DNA of 64,000 nt from Nocardioides massiliensis (GCF_030811215.1 NZ_JAUSQM010000001.1:3534001-3598000), one strand, 5' to 3'; positions 25,563 through 35,020 are shown, counted from the first letter of the stretch. Notes: generated from the sequence alone by a model not told the origin. Numbers and translations are program-made.

Positions 25563-25698
25563 GTACGGGTCGGGCGACTATCAGGGAAGCCCGACCGCCA
25601 GTCCTTCGATACGCGGCGGCGGAGTCCCACGACTCCCTGCGAGGCCGCGGCGCGTGGGATACGTTCGGATCTCCCCTGCTGCCGACCGGGACGGACAC

Positions 25699-28047
25699 GT
25701 GATCGAGCACCGCGACGGCACGTTCTACCTGCAGACCGCGCACACGTCGTACTGGTTCGCCGTCACCGAGCACGGACACCTCGAGCACATCCACTACGGG
25801 CCGCGCCTGGCGATCCAGGATCCCAGTGCGCTGCGCTGGAGCCGGGTCGCGCGCGGGGGTTCGACCGTGGCCTACGCACCCGAGGACGTCCGCTACAGCC
25901 TCGACACCCTTCCCCTGGAGTTCAGCGGGATCGGGCAGGGCGACTACCGCACGAGCCCGTGTGAGATCCGCACCGCGCACGTCGGCTACGACCTCGACCT
26001 CGGCTACCGCGGCCACGAGGTCCACGCGGGCAGCCTCGCCGCACGCACCCTGCCGACGGCCCACGGGACCCCGGCCGAGGCCACGACCCTGGTCATCGAC
26101 CTGGCCGACGAGCGCGCCGGCATCGAGGTGGCGCTGCATTACACGGTCTTCGCTGCGGCCGACGTCATCACCCGCCGGGTCGTCGTCCGCAACACCGGAC
26201 CCGCTGAGGTGGTGGTCGAGAAGCTCCTGAGCTTCCAGCTCGACCTGCCGGAGGCATCGCTGGGCGGGGCGCCGCGGCTGATCACCTTCGACGGTGCGTG
26301 GATCGCGGAGACCCACGCCCACGACCGTCCGATCGGCCCCGGCTTCAGCGGGGTCTCCAGCAGCACCGGCTCCAGCAGCAACCGGCACAACCCCGGGTTC
26401 CTGCTCGCGGCCGCCGACGCCGACGAGGACCACGGACGCGTCCACGGCTTCAACCTCGTCTACAGCGGCAACCACCTCGGCAGCGTCGAGCGCGGCGCCA
26501 CGGGTCTGCTCCGCGTCGCCGGCGGCATCAACCCGCAAGGCTTCTCCTGGCCGCTCGCACCAGGCGAGGAGTTCGAGACCCCCGAGGCGGTCCTGGCGTT
26601 CGCCGACACCGGGTTCAACGGGCTGTCGGAGCGGATGCACCGGTTCGTCGTCGACCACGTGCTGCCCGCGCGCTATCGGCGTACGCCGCGCCCGGTCGCC
26701 TACAACAGCTGGGAGGCGCTCTCCTTCGACGTCTCCGAGCGCCGCCTACTCAAGCAGGCACGCCGTGCCGCCGACCTCGGCATGGAGCTCTTCGTCGTCG
26801 ACGACGGCTGGTTCGCCGGCCGCAAGGACGACACCGCCGGCCTCGGCGACTACGCCGTCGACGACGCGAAGTTCCCCCGCGGACTGGGCTCCCTGGTCAC
26901 GAAGCTGTCCGCGCTCGGCCTGCAGGCCGGCATCTGGGTCGAGCCGGAGATGGTCAACGAGGACAGCGAGCTCTACCGCACCCACCCCGAGTGGGCGCTG
27001 CGCATCCCCGGCAAGCCTGCGCGCCTGGGTCGCCAGCAGCACGTGCTCGACCTGTGCAACCCGGACGTGTGCGACTACGTGGTCGCCTCGGTCGGCGCCC
27101 TGCTCGACGCCCACGACTTCCGCTACGTGAAGTGGGACATGAACCGGCATCTCGCCGACACCCACTCGCCGCACGTCCGTGCGCCCGGCATGACCGCCCA
27201 CCAGTACGTCGCCAACCTGCACGACGTCCTACGCCGGATCTTCGAGCCGCGGCCACACGTGCTGCTCGAGACCTGCTCCAGCGGCGGCAACCGCTTCGAC
27301 CTCGCCATGCTCGCCCACAGCGCGATGATCTGGGCCTCCGACGACACCGACCCGATCGAGCGGCTCGAGATCCAGCAGGGACTGTCGTACCTCTATCCGC
27401 TGAGCACCATCAGCGCACACATCTCCAACGCACCCCACCAGCAGACGCTGCGCAACACCCCGCTGTCGACGCGGTTCAACGTCGCCTGCTTCGGAGTCCT
27501 GGGCTATGAGTACGACCTCGAGCTGCTCAGCAGCGAGGAGCGCAAGGAGGTGCGTGAGCAGATCGCCTTCTATCGCACCCATCGCGACCTCTTCCAACAC
27601 GGCCGGTTCCGCCGGCACACGAAGCCGCACCCCGACCGGTTCGTCTGGCAGGTCGACGACGGCGACCGGACCATCCTCGGCAACTTCCAGCGCCGCGTGG
27701 TCGCAGCGCCCGCGCCGGACCTCCTCCCCGTCGCCGGTCTCGAGCCCGAGACGACGTACCGCGTGCGGTCGAAGCCGCAGCGGCTGATGATCGACCGCTT
27801 CGGCGACCTGATCAACCACGTCACGCCGATCCGCCTCGACCCCCGCGGCGTCGTGCTCAGCACCGCGGCGAAGTTCACCAGCCTCACCGACGCCGCCGAG
27901 GAGTACGTCGGGACCGGAGCCCTGCTGGCGCAGGGGATCCGGCTGCACCACCAGTTCTCGGGCACCGAGTACCACCCCGGCATCCGGATGCTCGGGGACC
28001 ACGGCTCCACGCTCTATGTCGTGGAGCGGCTCGAGGAGGGCCCGTGA
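25699..28047 (+). CDS. Alpha-galactosidase, GH36
   Basis: A 782-residue enzyme that removes alpha-1,6-galactose from melibiose, raffinose or galactomannan fragments, probably in the cytoplasm because no signal peptide is seen. The start GTG 25699 gives the usual beginning IEHRDGTFYLQTAHTSYWF; the frame is open further upstream without family similarity. The N-terminal beta-sandwich (1-330) precedes the TIM barrel, with VVDDGWF, the nucleophile D480 in KWDMNR and the acid/base D548 in ASDDTDP. The stop overlaps the symporter start (GTGA). The operon with a GPH carrier and a GH13 enzyme indicates uptake and splitting of raffinose-type sugars. Confidence 0.93.
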   Translation: MIEHRDGTFYLQTAHTSYWFAVTEHGHLEHIHYGPRLAIQDPSALRWSRVARGGSTVAYAPEDVRYSLDTLPLEFSGIGQGDYRTSPCEIRTAHVGYDLDLGYRGHEVHAGSLAARTLPTAHGTPAEATTLVIDLADERAGIEVALHYTVFAAADVITRRVVVRNTGPAEVVVEKLLSFQLDLPEASLGGAPRLITFDGAWIAETHAHDRPIGPGFSGVSSSTGSSSNRHNPGFLLAAADADEDHGRVHGFNLVYSGNHLGSVERGATGLLRVAGGINPQGFSWPLAPGEEFETPEAVLAFADTGFNGLSERMHRFVVDHVLPARYRRTPRPVAYNSWEALSFDVSERRLLKQARRAADLGMELFVVDDGWFAGRKDDTAGLGDYAVDDAKFPRGLGSLVTKLSALGLQAGIWVEPEMVNEDSELYRTHPEWALRIPGKPARLGRQQHVLDLCNPDVCDYVVASVGALLDAHDFRYVKWDMNRHLADTHSPHVRAPGMTAHQYVANLHDVLRRIFEPRPHVLLETCSSGGNRFDLAMLAHSAMIWASDDTDPIERLEIQQGLSYLYPLSTISAHISNAPHQQTLRNTPLSTRFNVACFGVLGYEYDLELLSSEERKEVREQIAFYRTHRDLFQHGRFRRHTKPHPDRFVWQVDDGDRTILGNFQRRVVAAPAPDLLPVAGLEPETTYRVRSKPQRLMIDRFGDLINHVTPIRLDPRGVVLSTAAKFTSLTDAAEEYVGTGALLAQGIRLHHQFSGTEYHPGIRMLGDHGSTLYVVERLEEGP

Positions 28048-29471
28048 CCACCAGCTCGCCCAGCGCCGCAGAGCACCGGCGGATCCTGCGCAACCGCTAC
28101 GGCTTCGGCCTCGGCACGCTGGGCCGCGACGCCGCCTACACGATGATCAGCCTCTACCTGATCTTCTACCTCAGCGACGTGCTCGAGGTGTCGGACTCCG
28201 TGCTCGGCGGCGTCACCGTCGTGCTGGTCGTCGTACGGATCTTCGACGCCGTCAACGATCCGTTCATGGGCGTGCTGATCGACAACACCCGCAGCCGGTT
28301 CGGCAAGTTCAAACCCTGGATCGTGCTCGGCGCCCTCACCTCGTCGGTCTTCATGGTGCTGATGTTCGCCGGGCTCGGTGTGGGGATGGGCGACCTCGCG
28401 TTCATCCTGACCTTCGCTGCGGTCTACCTCGCCTGGGAGATCACCTTCACCGCCAACGACATCGGCTACTGGTCGATGCTGCCGGCGCTGACCCAGGACC
28501 AGGCCGAGCGGGAGCGGATCGGCGCCTTCGCCCGGATCTGCGCCAACATCGGCACGTTCACGATGGTCGTGGCGATCGTGCCCGTCAGCAACGCCCTGGC
28601 CGATGTCGTCGGGGATCTCGCGACGGCGTACCTCACCATCGCCGGTGCCGTGGTGGTGCTGACGCTGGCGTGCCAGGCGGTCATGGTCCTGCTCGTCGAG
28701 GAGGACCCGGAGATCCCGGTGCGCGAGCAGCGCACGCCCTGGCGTGACCTGGCCCCGACGATCTTCCGCAACGACCAGCTGATCGCGATCACCGTCGCGC
28801 TGGTGCTGTTCATGACCGCCTTCACCACGACCGTCAGCTTCGGCATCTACTACTTCAAGTACGTCTGGGGAGACGAGGCGATGTACGCCGTCTTCGCCGC
28901 CGTGCTCGGCGTCGCGCAGATCGGCGCCCTCGTCATCCACCCGTGGCTCAGCGCCCGGTTCGGCCGCGAAGGGCTCTTCCGTACGGCGATAGGCCTGGTC
29001 GCCGGTGGCTACGTGCTGTTCTTCCTCACCCCGACCGGACAGCTGGCGCTCGTCGTGGTCGCGGGCCTGGCGATCTTCGCCGGTCAGGCCACGATCCAGC
29101 TGCTGATGCTGATGTTCATCGCCGACACGGTGGAGTACGGCCAGTGGAAGCTCGGGCGCCGCAACGAGAGCATCACGCTGTCGTTGCAGCCCTTCATCTA
29201 CAAGCTCGGCTCAGCAGCCGCAGCCGGGATCGTCGGCTGGACGGTCATCGCGTCGGGGATGAGCGCGGCCGACAGCCACGAGGACATGACCGCCGCCGGG
29301 ATCACCCTGGTCAAGACCGCGATGCTGCTGATCCCGCTGGCCCTCATCGTCCTCAGCTACATCGTCCACCGCCGGTTCTACCGTCTCGACGCGACGCGGT
29401 ACGCCGCCATCGTCGCGCAGGTCCGCGAGCGCGACGGTGCACCCACCCCCAGCGACGAGGTGCAGGCGTGA
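28044..29471 (+). CDS. GPH-family sugar:cation symporter
   Basis: A 475-residue carrier of the glycoside-pentoside-hexuronide family (MelB type), with about 12 transmembrane segments. The N-terminal part contains the family signature RDAAYTMISLYLIFYLSDVL, then RIFDAVNDPFMGVLIDNTRS and RFGKFKPWI, which in MelB surround the cation site (the D in DAVNDP). The middle motif is VEYGQWKLGRRNE. It should import the substrate of the flanking glycosidases with H+ or Na+. It overlaps both neighbours by GTGA at each end, so the three genes are tightly coupled. Confidence 0.93.
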   Translation: MTTSSPSAAEHRRILRNRYGFGLGTLGRDAAYTMISLYLIFYLSDVLEVSDSVLGGVTVVLVVVRIFDAVNDPFMGVLIDNTRSRFGKFKPWIVLGALTSSVFMVLMFAGLGVGMGDLAFILTFAAVYLAWEITFTANDIGYWSMLPALTQDQAERERIGAFARICANIGTFTMVVAIVPVSNALADVVGDLATAYLTIAGAVVVLTLACQAVMVLLVEEDPEIPVREQRTPWRDLAPTIFRNDQLIAITVALVLFMTAFTTTVSFGIYYFKYVWGDEAMYAVFAAVLGVAQIGALVIHPWLSARFGREGLFRTAIGLVAGGYVLFFLTPTGQLALVVVAGLAIFAGQATIQLLMLMFIADTVEYGQWKLGRRNESITLSLQPFIYKLGSAAAAGIVGWTVIASGMSAADSHEDMTAAGITLVKTAMLLIPLALIVLSYIVHRRFYRLDATRYAAIVAQVRERDGAPTPSDEVQA

Positions 29472-31498
29472 ACACCGTCCGCACCAGCATCCGCCCGGTC
29501 ACCACCCGGAGCCGGATCCGCGACCTCTACGCCCATCCGCTGGGCCGCGACATCATCGACAAGTTGCTCCTGCAGTTGGGCAGGTCCAGCCGGTGGGTGA
29601 CCAACCCCGCCGTCGGGGCACTCCGACTCGACCGACTCCCCCGGCTGACCGGCGGGCGCATCGACGCGGCCTTCCTCGACACCCTGGTCGACCTGCTCGC
29701 CCAGCACCCGGACGTCCCGGTCGACGACGACACGACGCCCGTCACGCCGGCGTGGTGGAAGGAGGCGGTGTTCTACCAGATCTACCCCCGCTCGTTCGCC
29801 GACAGCGACGGGGACGGCATCGGCGACCTGCCCGGCATCATCGAGCGGCTCGACCACCTGGTCGATCTCGGCGTCGACGCGATCTGGCTGTGTCCCGTCT
29901 ACGACTCCCCCAACGACGACAACGGCTACGACATCCGCGACTACCAGGCGATCCTCGCCGAGTTCGGCACGATGGCCGACTTCGACCGGCTGCTCGCCGA
30001 GGTGCACCGACGCGGCATGCGGCTGGTCATGGACCTGGTCGTCAACCACACCTCCGACGAACATCCGTGGTTCGTCGAGGCGCTGCGCGACCCGGCCTCG
30101 CCGTACCGCCCCTACTACTTCCTGCGGCCCGGCACGGGCGAGGACGGCAGCGAGCCGCCCAACAACTGGACGTCGTTCTTCTCCGGATCGGCATGGCGGC
30201 ACTACCCCGAGCACGACGTGTGGGCGCTGCACCTTTTCTCGGCCAAGCAGATGGATCTCGACTGGGACCACGCCCCCATGCGCGCCGATGTCATCGCGAT
30301 GGTGCGGTGGTGGCTCGACAAGGGCGTCGACGGCTTCCGACTCGACGTCGTCAACTACATCTCCAAGCGCCGCGGCCTGCCCAACGGCAACCCGATGATC
30401 GGTGAGCTGATGCGCTTCACCGGGGTGGAGCACTACTTCGCCGGTCCGCGGCTGCACGAGCACCTGCGCCAGCTGCGGCGCGAGGCGTTCGCGCCGTACG
30501 ACGCCGTCGCGATCGGGGAGACGCCCGGCGTGGGCATCGAGCTGGGCAAGCTGCTCACCGGCGAGGACCGCGGCGAGCTCGACCTGGTCTTCAGCTTCGA
30601 CCACCTCGAGGCGCCCGGGAAGGTCCGCTTCGACGACTACCGCTACGACCTGCGCCACCTGCGGCGTGTCCTCGAGCGCCACCAACGGGCGTTCGGCAAC
30701 CGCTCGTGGTCGGCGCTCTTCCTCGACAACCACGACAACCCCCGCATGGTCTCCAAGGTGGATCCGCGGCCCGCGCACCGCGAGGCCGTGGCGAAGCTGC
30801 TCGCGACCATCCAGCTCACCCTGCGCGGCACGCCGTTCCTCTACCAGGGCCAGGAGATCGGGATGGTCAACCAGGCCTTCACCTCGATCGACCAACTGCG
30901 CGACGTCGAGAGCCTCAACCGGTACGCCGAGCTGCGCAGCGCCGGCTCCACCGAACAGGAGGCGCTCGTCGGCGTGCTCGCGGGCAGTCGCGACCACGCC
31001 CGCACCCCGATGGCCTGGGACGCCGGCCCGCACGGCGGGTTCACCACCGGGGTGCCGTGGATCGAGGGCGACGGGGACCACGCGCAGTGCAACGTGGCCG
31101 ACTCCCGAGCCGACGAGCGTTCTGTCCTGGCTTGGCACCGCGCGCTGATCGCACTGCGCCGCGCCCACCCCGCCCTCGTCTACGGCACCGTCGAGTTCGA
31201 CCGCTCCGCCCGCGGCCACCTGTGGCGCTACCGCCGGTCGGGCGACGACGGCGAGGTGCTGGTCGTGTGCAACCTCAGCGATCGGCCCCGCCGGTGCCGA
31301 CCGCCGGGTCCCGATTACGCCCTGGCTCTGCGCAGCGTCCCCGGCGGCGGGACCGCGGACGCCCGCCTGGCGGCGTACGAGGCACGGGTCTACGTGCGGC
31401 GCGCCGCCTCCAGTCCGGGGGTGGCGCCCACCGTCTCCCACACGTCCATCGTCCCCAGCAGCGACGGCGTCGCCAGCGCGACGCCGCTCAACAGGTAG
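29468..31498 (+). CDS. Alpha-glucosidase, GH13, with extra N-terminal domain
   Basis: A 676-residue enzyme of the oligo-1,6-glucosidase/alpha-glucosidase branch. The barrel begins at about 97 with WWKEAVFYQIYPRSF. DLVVNHTSDEHPWF is conserved region I, nucleophile D293 is in GFRLDVVNYI, acid/base E351 in AIGETPGV, and D423 in LDNHDNPR. Residues 1-95 (RIRDLYAHPLGRDIIDKLLL, WVTNPAVGALRL) are a helical extension not part of the usual fold. The last 30 or so residues are read from DNA that also encodes the end of the convergent monooxygenase, so the native stop may have been lost. It would split glucosides left after galactose removal. Confidence 0.9.
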   Translation: MNTVRTSIRPVTTRSRIRDLYAHPLGRDIIDKLLLQLGRSSRWVTNPAVGALRLDRLPRLTGGRIDAAFLDTLVDLLAQHPDVPVDDDTTPVTPAWWKEAVFYQIYPRSFADSDGDGIGDLPGIIERLDHLVDLGVDAIWLCPVYDSPNDDNGYDIRDYQAILAEFGTMADFDRLLAEVHRRGMRLVMDLVVNHTSDEHPWFVEALRDPASPYRPYYFLRPGTGEDGSEPPNNWTSFFSGSAWRHYPEHDVWALHLFSAKQMDLDWDHAPMRADVIAMVRWWLDKGVDGFRLDVVNYISKRRGLPNGNPMIGELMRFTGVEHYFAGPRLHEHLRQLRREAFAPYDAVAIGETPGVGIELGKLLTGEDRGELDLVFSFDHLEAPGKVRFDDYRYDLRHLRRVLERHQRAFGNRSWSALFLDNHDNPRMVSKVDPRPAHREAVAKLLATIQLTLRGTPFLYQGQEIGMVNQAFTSIDQLRDVESLNRYAELRSAGSTEQEALVGVLAGSRDHARTPMAWDAGPHGGFTTGVPWIEGDGDHAQCNVADSRADERSVLAWHRALIALRRAHPALVYGTVEFDRSARGHLWRYRRSGDDGEVLVVCNLSDRPRRCRPPGPDYALALRSVPGGGTADARLAAYEARVYVRRAASSPGVAPTVSHTSIVPSSDGVASATPLNR

Positions 31499-32616
31499 CT
31501 CCGCGTCTTGACCGGGTCAGCGGCGACGTCGCGGAACCCCTGCAGGCGTTCCTCGGTCGGTTCGAAGACGAGGCGCTTGCTGTCACTGGAGATCGGGGTC
31601 GTGTAGTCCCAGAAGACTCGCTTGCGTGCTTCGGCGTACGCGTCGAGCAACGCCTCGTCTCCCCCGTCCAGCACGATCGCGACGAGGGCCTCGGTGAGCG
31701 TGTAGGCGTCGAACATGCCGCCCACGAGCCCGAACCCGCGCGTCGGGTTGGTGACGTGCGCAGCATCGCCCGCGAGCAGCACCCGCCCCACGCAGTAGGT
31801 CTCGGCCGACCGCTGGTGCATCCGGTAGTGCCGCCACCGCAGGATCTCGTGCCCGAAGTCCCCCTCGGGAAGCACGGCGCGGAAGTAGGCCGCCATGCGC
31901 TCCTCGATCCCCTCCTCCGGGAGGTCCAGCGACTCGGCGTACGTGTGGCGCCACAGACCGTCGGTGGTGATCTGGTGGACCACCGCGCCGTACTCGGAAT
32001 CGATGAGGTATCCCGACACGAAGTGGTCCTCGTACCGACCACGGCAGTTCGTCGCGACGAAGCGCTCCCCCCAGGTCATCCCCTCGAAGTCCAGACCGAG
32101 CTCGCGGCGTACGACGCTGCGCGCGCCGTCGGCACCGACGAGCCACCGGGTGCGCAGGGTCTGCGGGCCTGTCTCGGTCGCGACCTGCACCGTGACGCCA
32201 CTGCCGTCCTGTTCGAAGCCGGTGAGCGCGGTGCTCCAGCGGATCTCGGCGCATTCGTGCTGCACGAGGTGCTTCAAGACGACGCCACCGAGTGCGTCCT
32301 GCCCCAGTACCAGGCTGTAGGGGTGGCGCACGTCGTCCTTGAGCAGGCCGATGTCCATGGACAGCCGCTCACCGGTGCGGAACACCTGAGCGCTCCAGTC
32401 GTCCTTGAGGTACCCGGCGGCGATTGCGTCGTCCAACACCCCGAGACGCTCGAGCCCGGCGAGCGCCGCCCAGTGGTACGTCATGCCCCGCGGCTCGTCG
32501 AGGATGTCGGCGGCGGCCTCGAGCACGGTCACGGAGACCCCGCTGCGCGCCAGCCCGAGCGCGGCGATCAGGCCCACGGGGCCGGCTCCGACGATGATGA
32601 CGTCGCTGTCGGTCAT
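31390..32616 (-). CDS. FAD-dependent aromatic monooxygenase (MhpA/phenol hydroxylase type)
   Basis: A 408-residue class A flavoprotein hydroxylase. The FAD fold is SDVIIVGAGPVGLIAALGLA near residue 3. The DG motif appears as WLVGADGARSVVRRELGL. The third motif is VLLAGDAAHVTNPTRGFGLV. Family members add one hydroxyl to a phenolic ring using NAD(P)H and O2. GGAGGG precedes the ATG by five bases. It is divergent from the MaoC gene across a GTTCC-N7-GGAAC-like site. Its 3' end overlaps the GH13 gene tail to tail by 109 bp, and it is the left boundary of the catabolic island. Confidence 0.9.
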   Translation of the reverse strand: MTDSDVIIVGAGPVGLIAALGLARSGVSVTVLEAAADILDEPRGMTYHWAALAGLERLGVLDDAIAAGYLKDDWSAQVFRTGERLSMDIGLLKDDVRHPYSLVLGQDALGGVVLKHLVQHECAEIRWSTALTGFEQDGSGVTVQVATETGPQTLRTRWLVGADGARSVVRRELGLDFEGMTWGERFVATNCRGRYEDHFVSGYLIDSEYGAVVHQITTDGLWRHTYAESLDLPEEGIEERMAAYFRAVLPEGDFGHEILRWRHYRMHQRSAETYCVGRVLLAGDAAHVTNPTRGFGLVGGMFDAYTLTEALVAIVLDGGDEALLDAYAEARKRVFWDYTTPISSDSKRLVFEPTEERLQGFRDVAADPVKTRSYLLSGVALATPSLLGTMDVWETVGATPGLEAARRT

Positions 32617-32702
32617 GTTGTCCCTCCGATGCCGCGGCGCGGCTGGTCGATCGGCTACGTGCGCCGATCCTCGCCACGGTCCGACCCCGCGCGCCGCCCA
32701 CG

Positions 32703-32719
32703 TTTCCGGCCCGTGGAAC
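32703..32719. promoter_or_regulatory. Island operator site 1 (TTTCC-N7-GGAAC)
   Basis: This copy differs from the consensus at one outer base. It lies 86 bases upstream of the FAD monooxygenase start on the minus strand and 40 bases upstream of the MaoC start on the plus strand. Confidence 0.6.
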
Positions 32720-32759
32720 GCGACCTCCTCGACGCCCCGTCGCTTGTCATGCTCGATGC

Positions 32760-33236
32760 ATGACAAGCCCCAGGGAGACACCCGTTGACTGGTACTACGA
32801 GGACTTCGCGGTCGGCCAGTCCTTCCGCACCCAGGGCAGGACGATCACGGAGGCCGACCTCGTGACCTTCGCCGGGTGGAGCTGGGACACCAACCCGGTG
32901 CACACCGACGTCGAGCACAGCGCGCAGGGCCGGTTCGGGCGCCCCATCGCGCACGGGCTCCTCGGCCTGTCGGTCGCGCTCGGCCTGGTCTCGCGTCTCG
33001 GGGTCTTCGAGAAGTGCTCGGTGGCGCTGCTGGGCATCGACGGGTGGCGCTTCGAGCGCCCCGTGCTCGTGGGTGACACGCTCCACTGCACCGTCGACGT
33101 CACGGGCGTACGGACCACCAGCAAGGGCGACGCCGGCATCCTCGAACGCCGGCTCGCGCTCGTGAACCAGCACGGTGAGGTCGTGCAGCGCGGAGACATC
33201 GGCCTGATGGTCTCCCTCCGACCTGGCGGGCGCTGA
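32760..33236 (+). CDS. MaoC-type (R)-hydratase
   Basis: A 158-residue hotdog-fold hydratase. The catalytic D43 and H48 are in SWDTNPVHTD, the R-specific enoyl-CoA hydratase motif, followed by GRFGRPIAHGLLGLSVALG. It would add water to a trans-2-enoyl-CoA. Together with the CoA ligase downstream on the opposite strand it could handle an acyl-CoA released from ring cleavage or a side chain. It starts at ATG 32760, right after the operator region, and ends at a 10-bp-stem hairpin. Confidence 0.88.
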   Translation: MTSPRETPVDWYYEDFAVGQSFRTQGRTITEADLVTFAGWSWDTNPVHTDVEHSAQGRFGRPIAHGLLGLSVALGLVSRLGVFEKCSVALLGIDGWRFERPVLVGDTLHCTVDVTGVRTTSKGDAGILERRLALVNQHGEVVQRGDIGLMVSLRPGGR

Positions 33237-33258
33237 GCCCCGAGCACCCAGCGCCCGC
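33226..33258. terminator. Bidirectional terminator hairpin
   Basis: GCGGGCGCTG (33226-33235) pairs perfectly with CAGCGCCCGC (33249-33258), with a 13-base loop. It lies over the MaoC stop and just before the convergent CoA-ligase stop, so it can end both transcripts. Confidence 0.7.
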
Positions 33259-33265
33259 GTCGGCG

Positions 33266-35020
33266 TCAGGACCGGAGGTCCGGGAAGTCGTCCTCGCGCC
33301 ACTCGAGCTCGGGACGTCCCTGCTCGTCCCCCGCTCGTCCGTCCTCGCGCCCCCGCAACTCCACGCGGCGGATCTTGCCGGAGATGGTCTTGGGCAGCGG
33401 TGCGAACTCGATCCGGCGTACCCGCTGCCACGGTGCCAGGCGCGCTCGCGCGTGGGCGAGCACGTCGCGAGCAACCTCAGGGCCGGGCTCGAAGCCGGGA
33501 GCCAGGGCGATGTAGGCCTTCGGCACGGCGAGCCGGACGGGGTCCGGTGCCGGCACGACCGCGGCCTCCGCGACTGCCGGGTGCTCGATCAGGACGGACT
33601 CGAGTTCGAAGGGCGAGATCTTGTAGTCGCTGGCCTTGAAGACGTCGTCGGTACGACCGATGTAGGTGATGTAGCCCTCCTCGTCGATCGACGCGACGTC
33701 ACCGGTGCGGTACCACCGGCCTTCCGCGCCCCGGCCGTCGATCAGCGACCCGTCCTCGGTGCGATAGCCCGCCATCAGCGAGACCGGGTCGGACCACCGG
33801 TCCAGACAGATCTCGCCCTCCCCCGGGCCGGTCACCGGCTCGTCGGTGGCGGGGTCGAGGAGGACGACCGGCACGCCGGGCAGGGGGCGACCCATGGAGC
33901 CCGGTCGGAGCTTCGCGCCCGGCACGTTGCCGATGGAGGCAGTCGTCTCCGTCTGGCCGAACCCGTCGCGGATTGTCAGTCCCCACGCGCGTTCGATCTG
34001 GTCGATCACCTCGGGGTTGAGCGGCTCGCCCGCCCCGACGACCTCGCGGAGCGCTCCCGGTCCGCCCGAGAGGTCGCCGTTGATGAGCATGCGCCACACC
34101 GTCGGCGGAGCACACAGCGACGTGACCTCGTGGGTGCGCAGCACCCGCATGAGCGATGCGGCGTCGAACCGGGAGTAGCTCAGCACGAAGATCGTGGCTT
34201 CGGCGATCCACGGCGCGAAGAACGACGACCATGCGTGCTTGGCCCACCCGGGGCTCGAGATGTTGAGGTGTACGTCGCCGGGCTGCAGGCCGATCCAATA
34301 GGCCGTCGAGAGGTGTCCGACGGGGTAGGACAGCTGGGTGTGCTGCACGAGCTTCGGCCGTGACGTCGTCCCCGAGGTGAAGTAGAAGAGCAGCGGGTCG
34401 TCCGGGGAGGTGCCCGGATGCGGTGCCGGTCCGGTCTCCACCGCCGCTGCGTCCGCCAGGTCGAGCCATCCGTCAGCCGGTGCCGCGGCACCCACGGCGA
34501 TCCGCAGGAAGTCTCCCGGGACCTGGTCGACGGTGGACATGTCGGCGGCCCCGGTGACGACCGCGACCGCACCCCCGCGGCGGACCCGGTCGGCGAGCTC
34601 CTCCGGCCCGACAGCCGTCGCCGTGGGCATCACGACGGCGCCCAGCTTCATGATGCCGAGCACGACCTCCCACATCTCGACCTGGTTCCCGAGCATCACG
34701 AGGACCGCCTGGCCGCGGGTGACGCCGAGTCCTGACAACCACGCCGCGACACGATCGGACCGGCGAGCCATCTCGTCGAAGCTCACGGTCTCGGATCCGC
34801 CGTCCTCGGCCACCACCACCAGGGCCGGCCGGTCGTTCCCGCGGGCGATCGCGTCGAACCAGTCGACCGCCCAGCAGAAGCGCTCGCCGACGTCCGGGTA
34901 GCGGAACTCCTCCACCGCCTGCTCGTAGCGGCCGCGGAGCCGTAGGAGATGATCACGCGCCTCGCGGTACGCGGCGGTGGCGATCCCCTGCTCGGCGGCC
35001 GGACTCTGCGTCGTGGTCAT
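33266..35020 (-). CDS. Acyl-/aryl-CoA ligase (AMP-forming)
   Basis: A 584-residue ANL-superfamily enzyme that activates a carboxylic acid with ATP and CoA. The P-loop motif is YFTSGTTSRPKLVQHTQ. The adenylate-binding GFGQTETTASIGN, the hinge YRTGDVASIDEEGYITYIGR and the C-terminal catalytic Lys in LPKTISGKIRR are all present. The acidic N-terminus and overall layout resemble medium-chain or acetyl-CoA synthetase-like forms rather than 4-coumarate ligases. The ATG overlaps the stop of the amidohydrolase gene (ATGA), with GAGG upstream. Its substrate may be an acid produced by the island enzymes. Confidence 0.9.
   Translation of the reverse strand: MTTTQSPAAEQGIATAAYREARDHLLRLRGRYEQAVEEFRYPDVGERFCWAVDWFDAIARGNDRPALVVVAEDGGSETVSFDEMARRSDRVAAWLSGLGVTRGQAVLVMLGNQVEMWEVVLGIMKLGAVVMPTATAVGPEELADRVRRGGAVAVVTGAADMSTVDQVPGDFLRIAVGAAAPADGWLDLADAAAVETGPAPHPGTSPDDPLLFYFTSGTTSRPKLVQHTQLSYPVGHLSTAYWIGLQPGDVHLNISSPGWAKHAWSSFFAPWIAEATIFVLSYSRFDAASLMRVLRTHEVTSLCAPPTVWRMLINGDLSGGPGALREVVGAGEPLNPEVIDQIERAWGLTIRDGFGQTETTASIGNVPGAKLRPGSMGRPLPGVPVVLLDPATDEPVTGPGEGEICLDRWSDPVSLMAGYRTEDGSLIDGRGAEGRWYRTGDVASIDEEGYITYIGRTDDVFKASDYKISPFELESVLIEHPAVAEAAVVPAPDPVRLAVPKAYIALAPGFEPGPEVARDVLAHARARLAPWQRVRRIEFAPLPKTISGKIRRVELRGREDGRAGDEQGRPELEWREDDFPDLRS

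Noticed and set aside
28943-29467. Upstream extension of the GH13 frame
   Set aside because: The frame is open into the symporter gene, but the symporter is clearly coded there in another frame; GTG 29468 in its stop is the natural start.
29378-31441. Minus-strand open frame of 687 codons
   Set aside because: It is antisense to the GH13 gene, whose catalytic motifs are complete; the frame has no family similarity.
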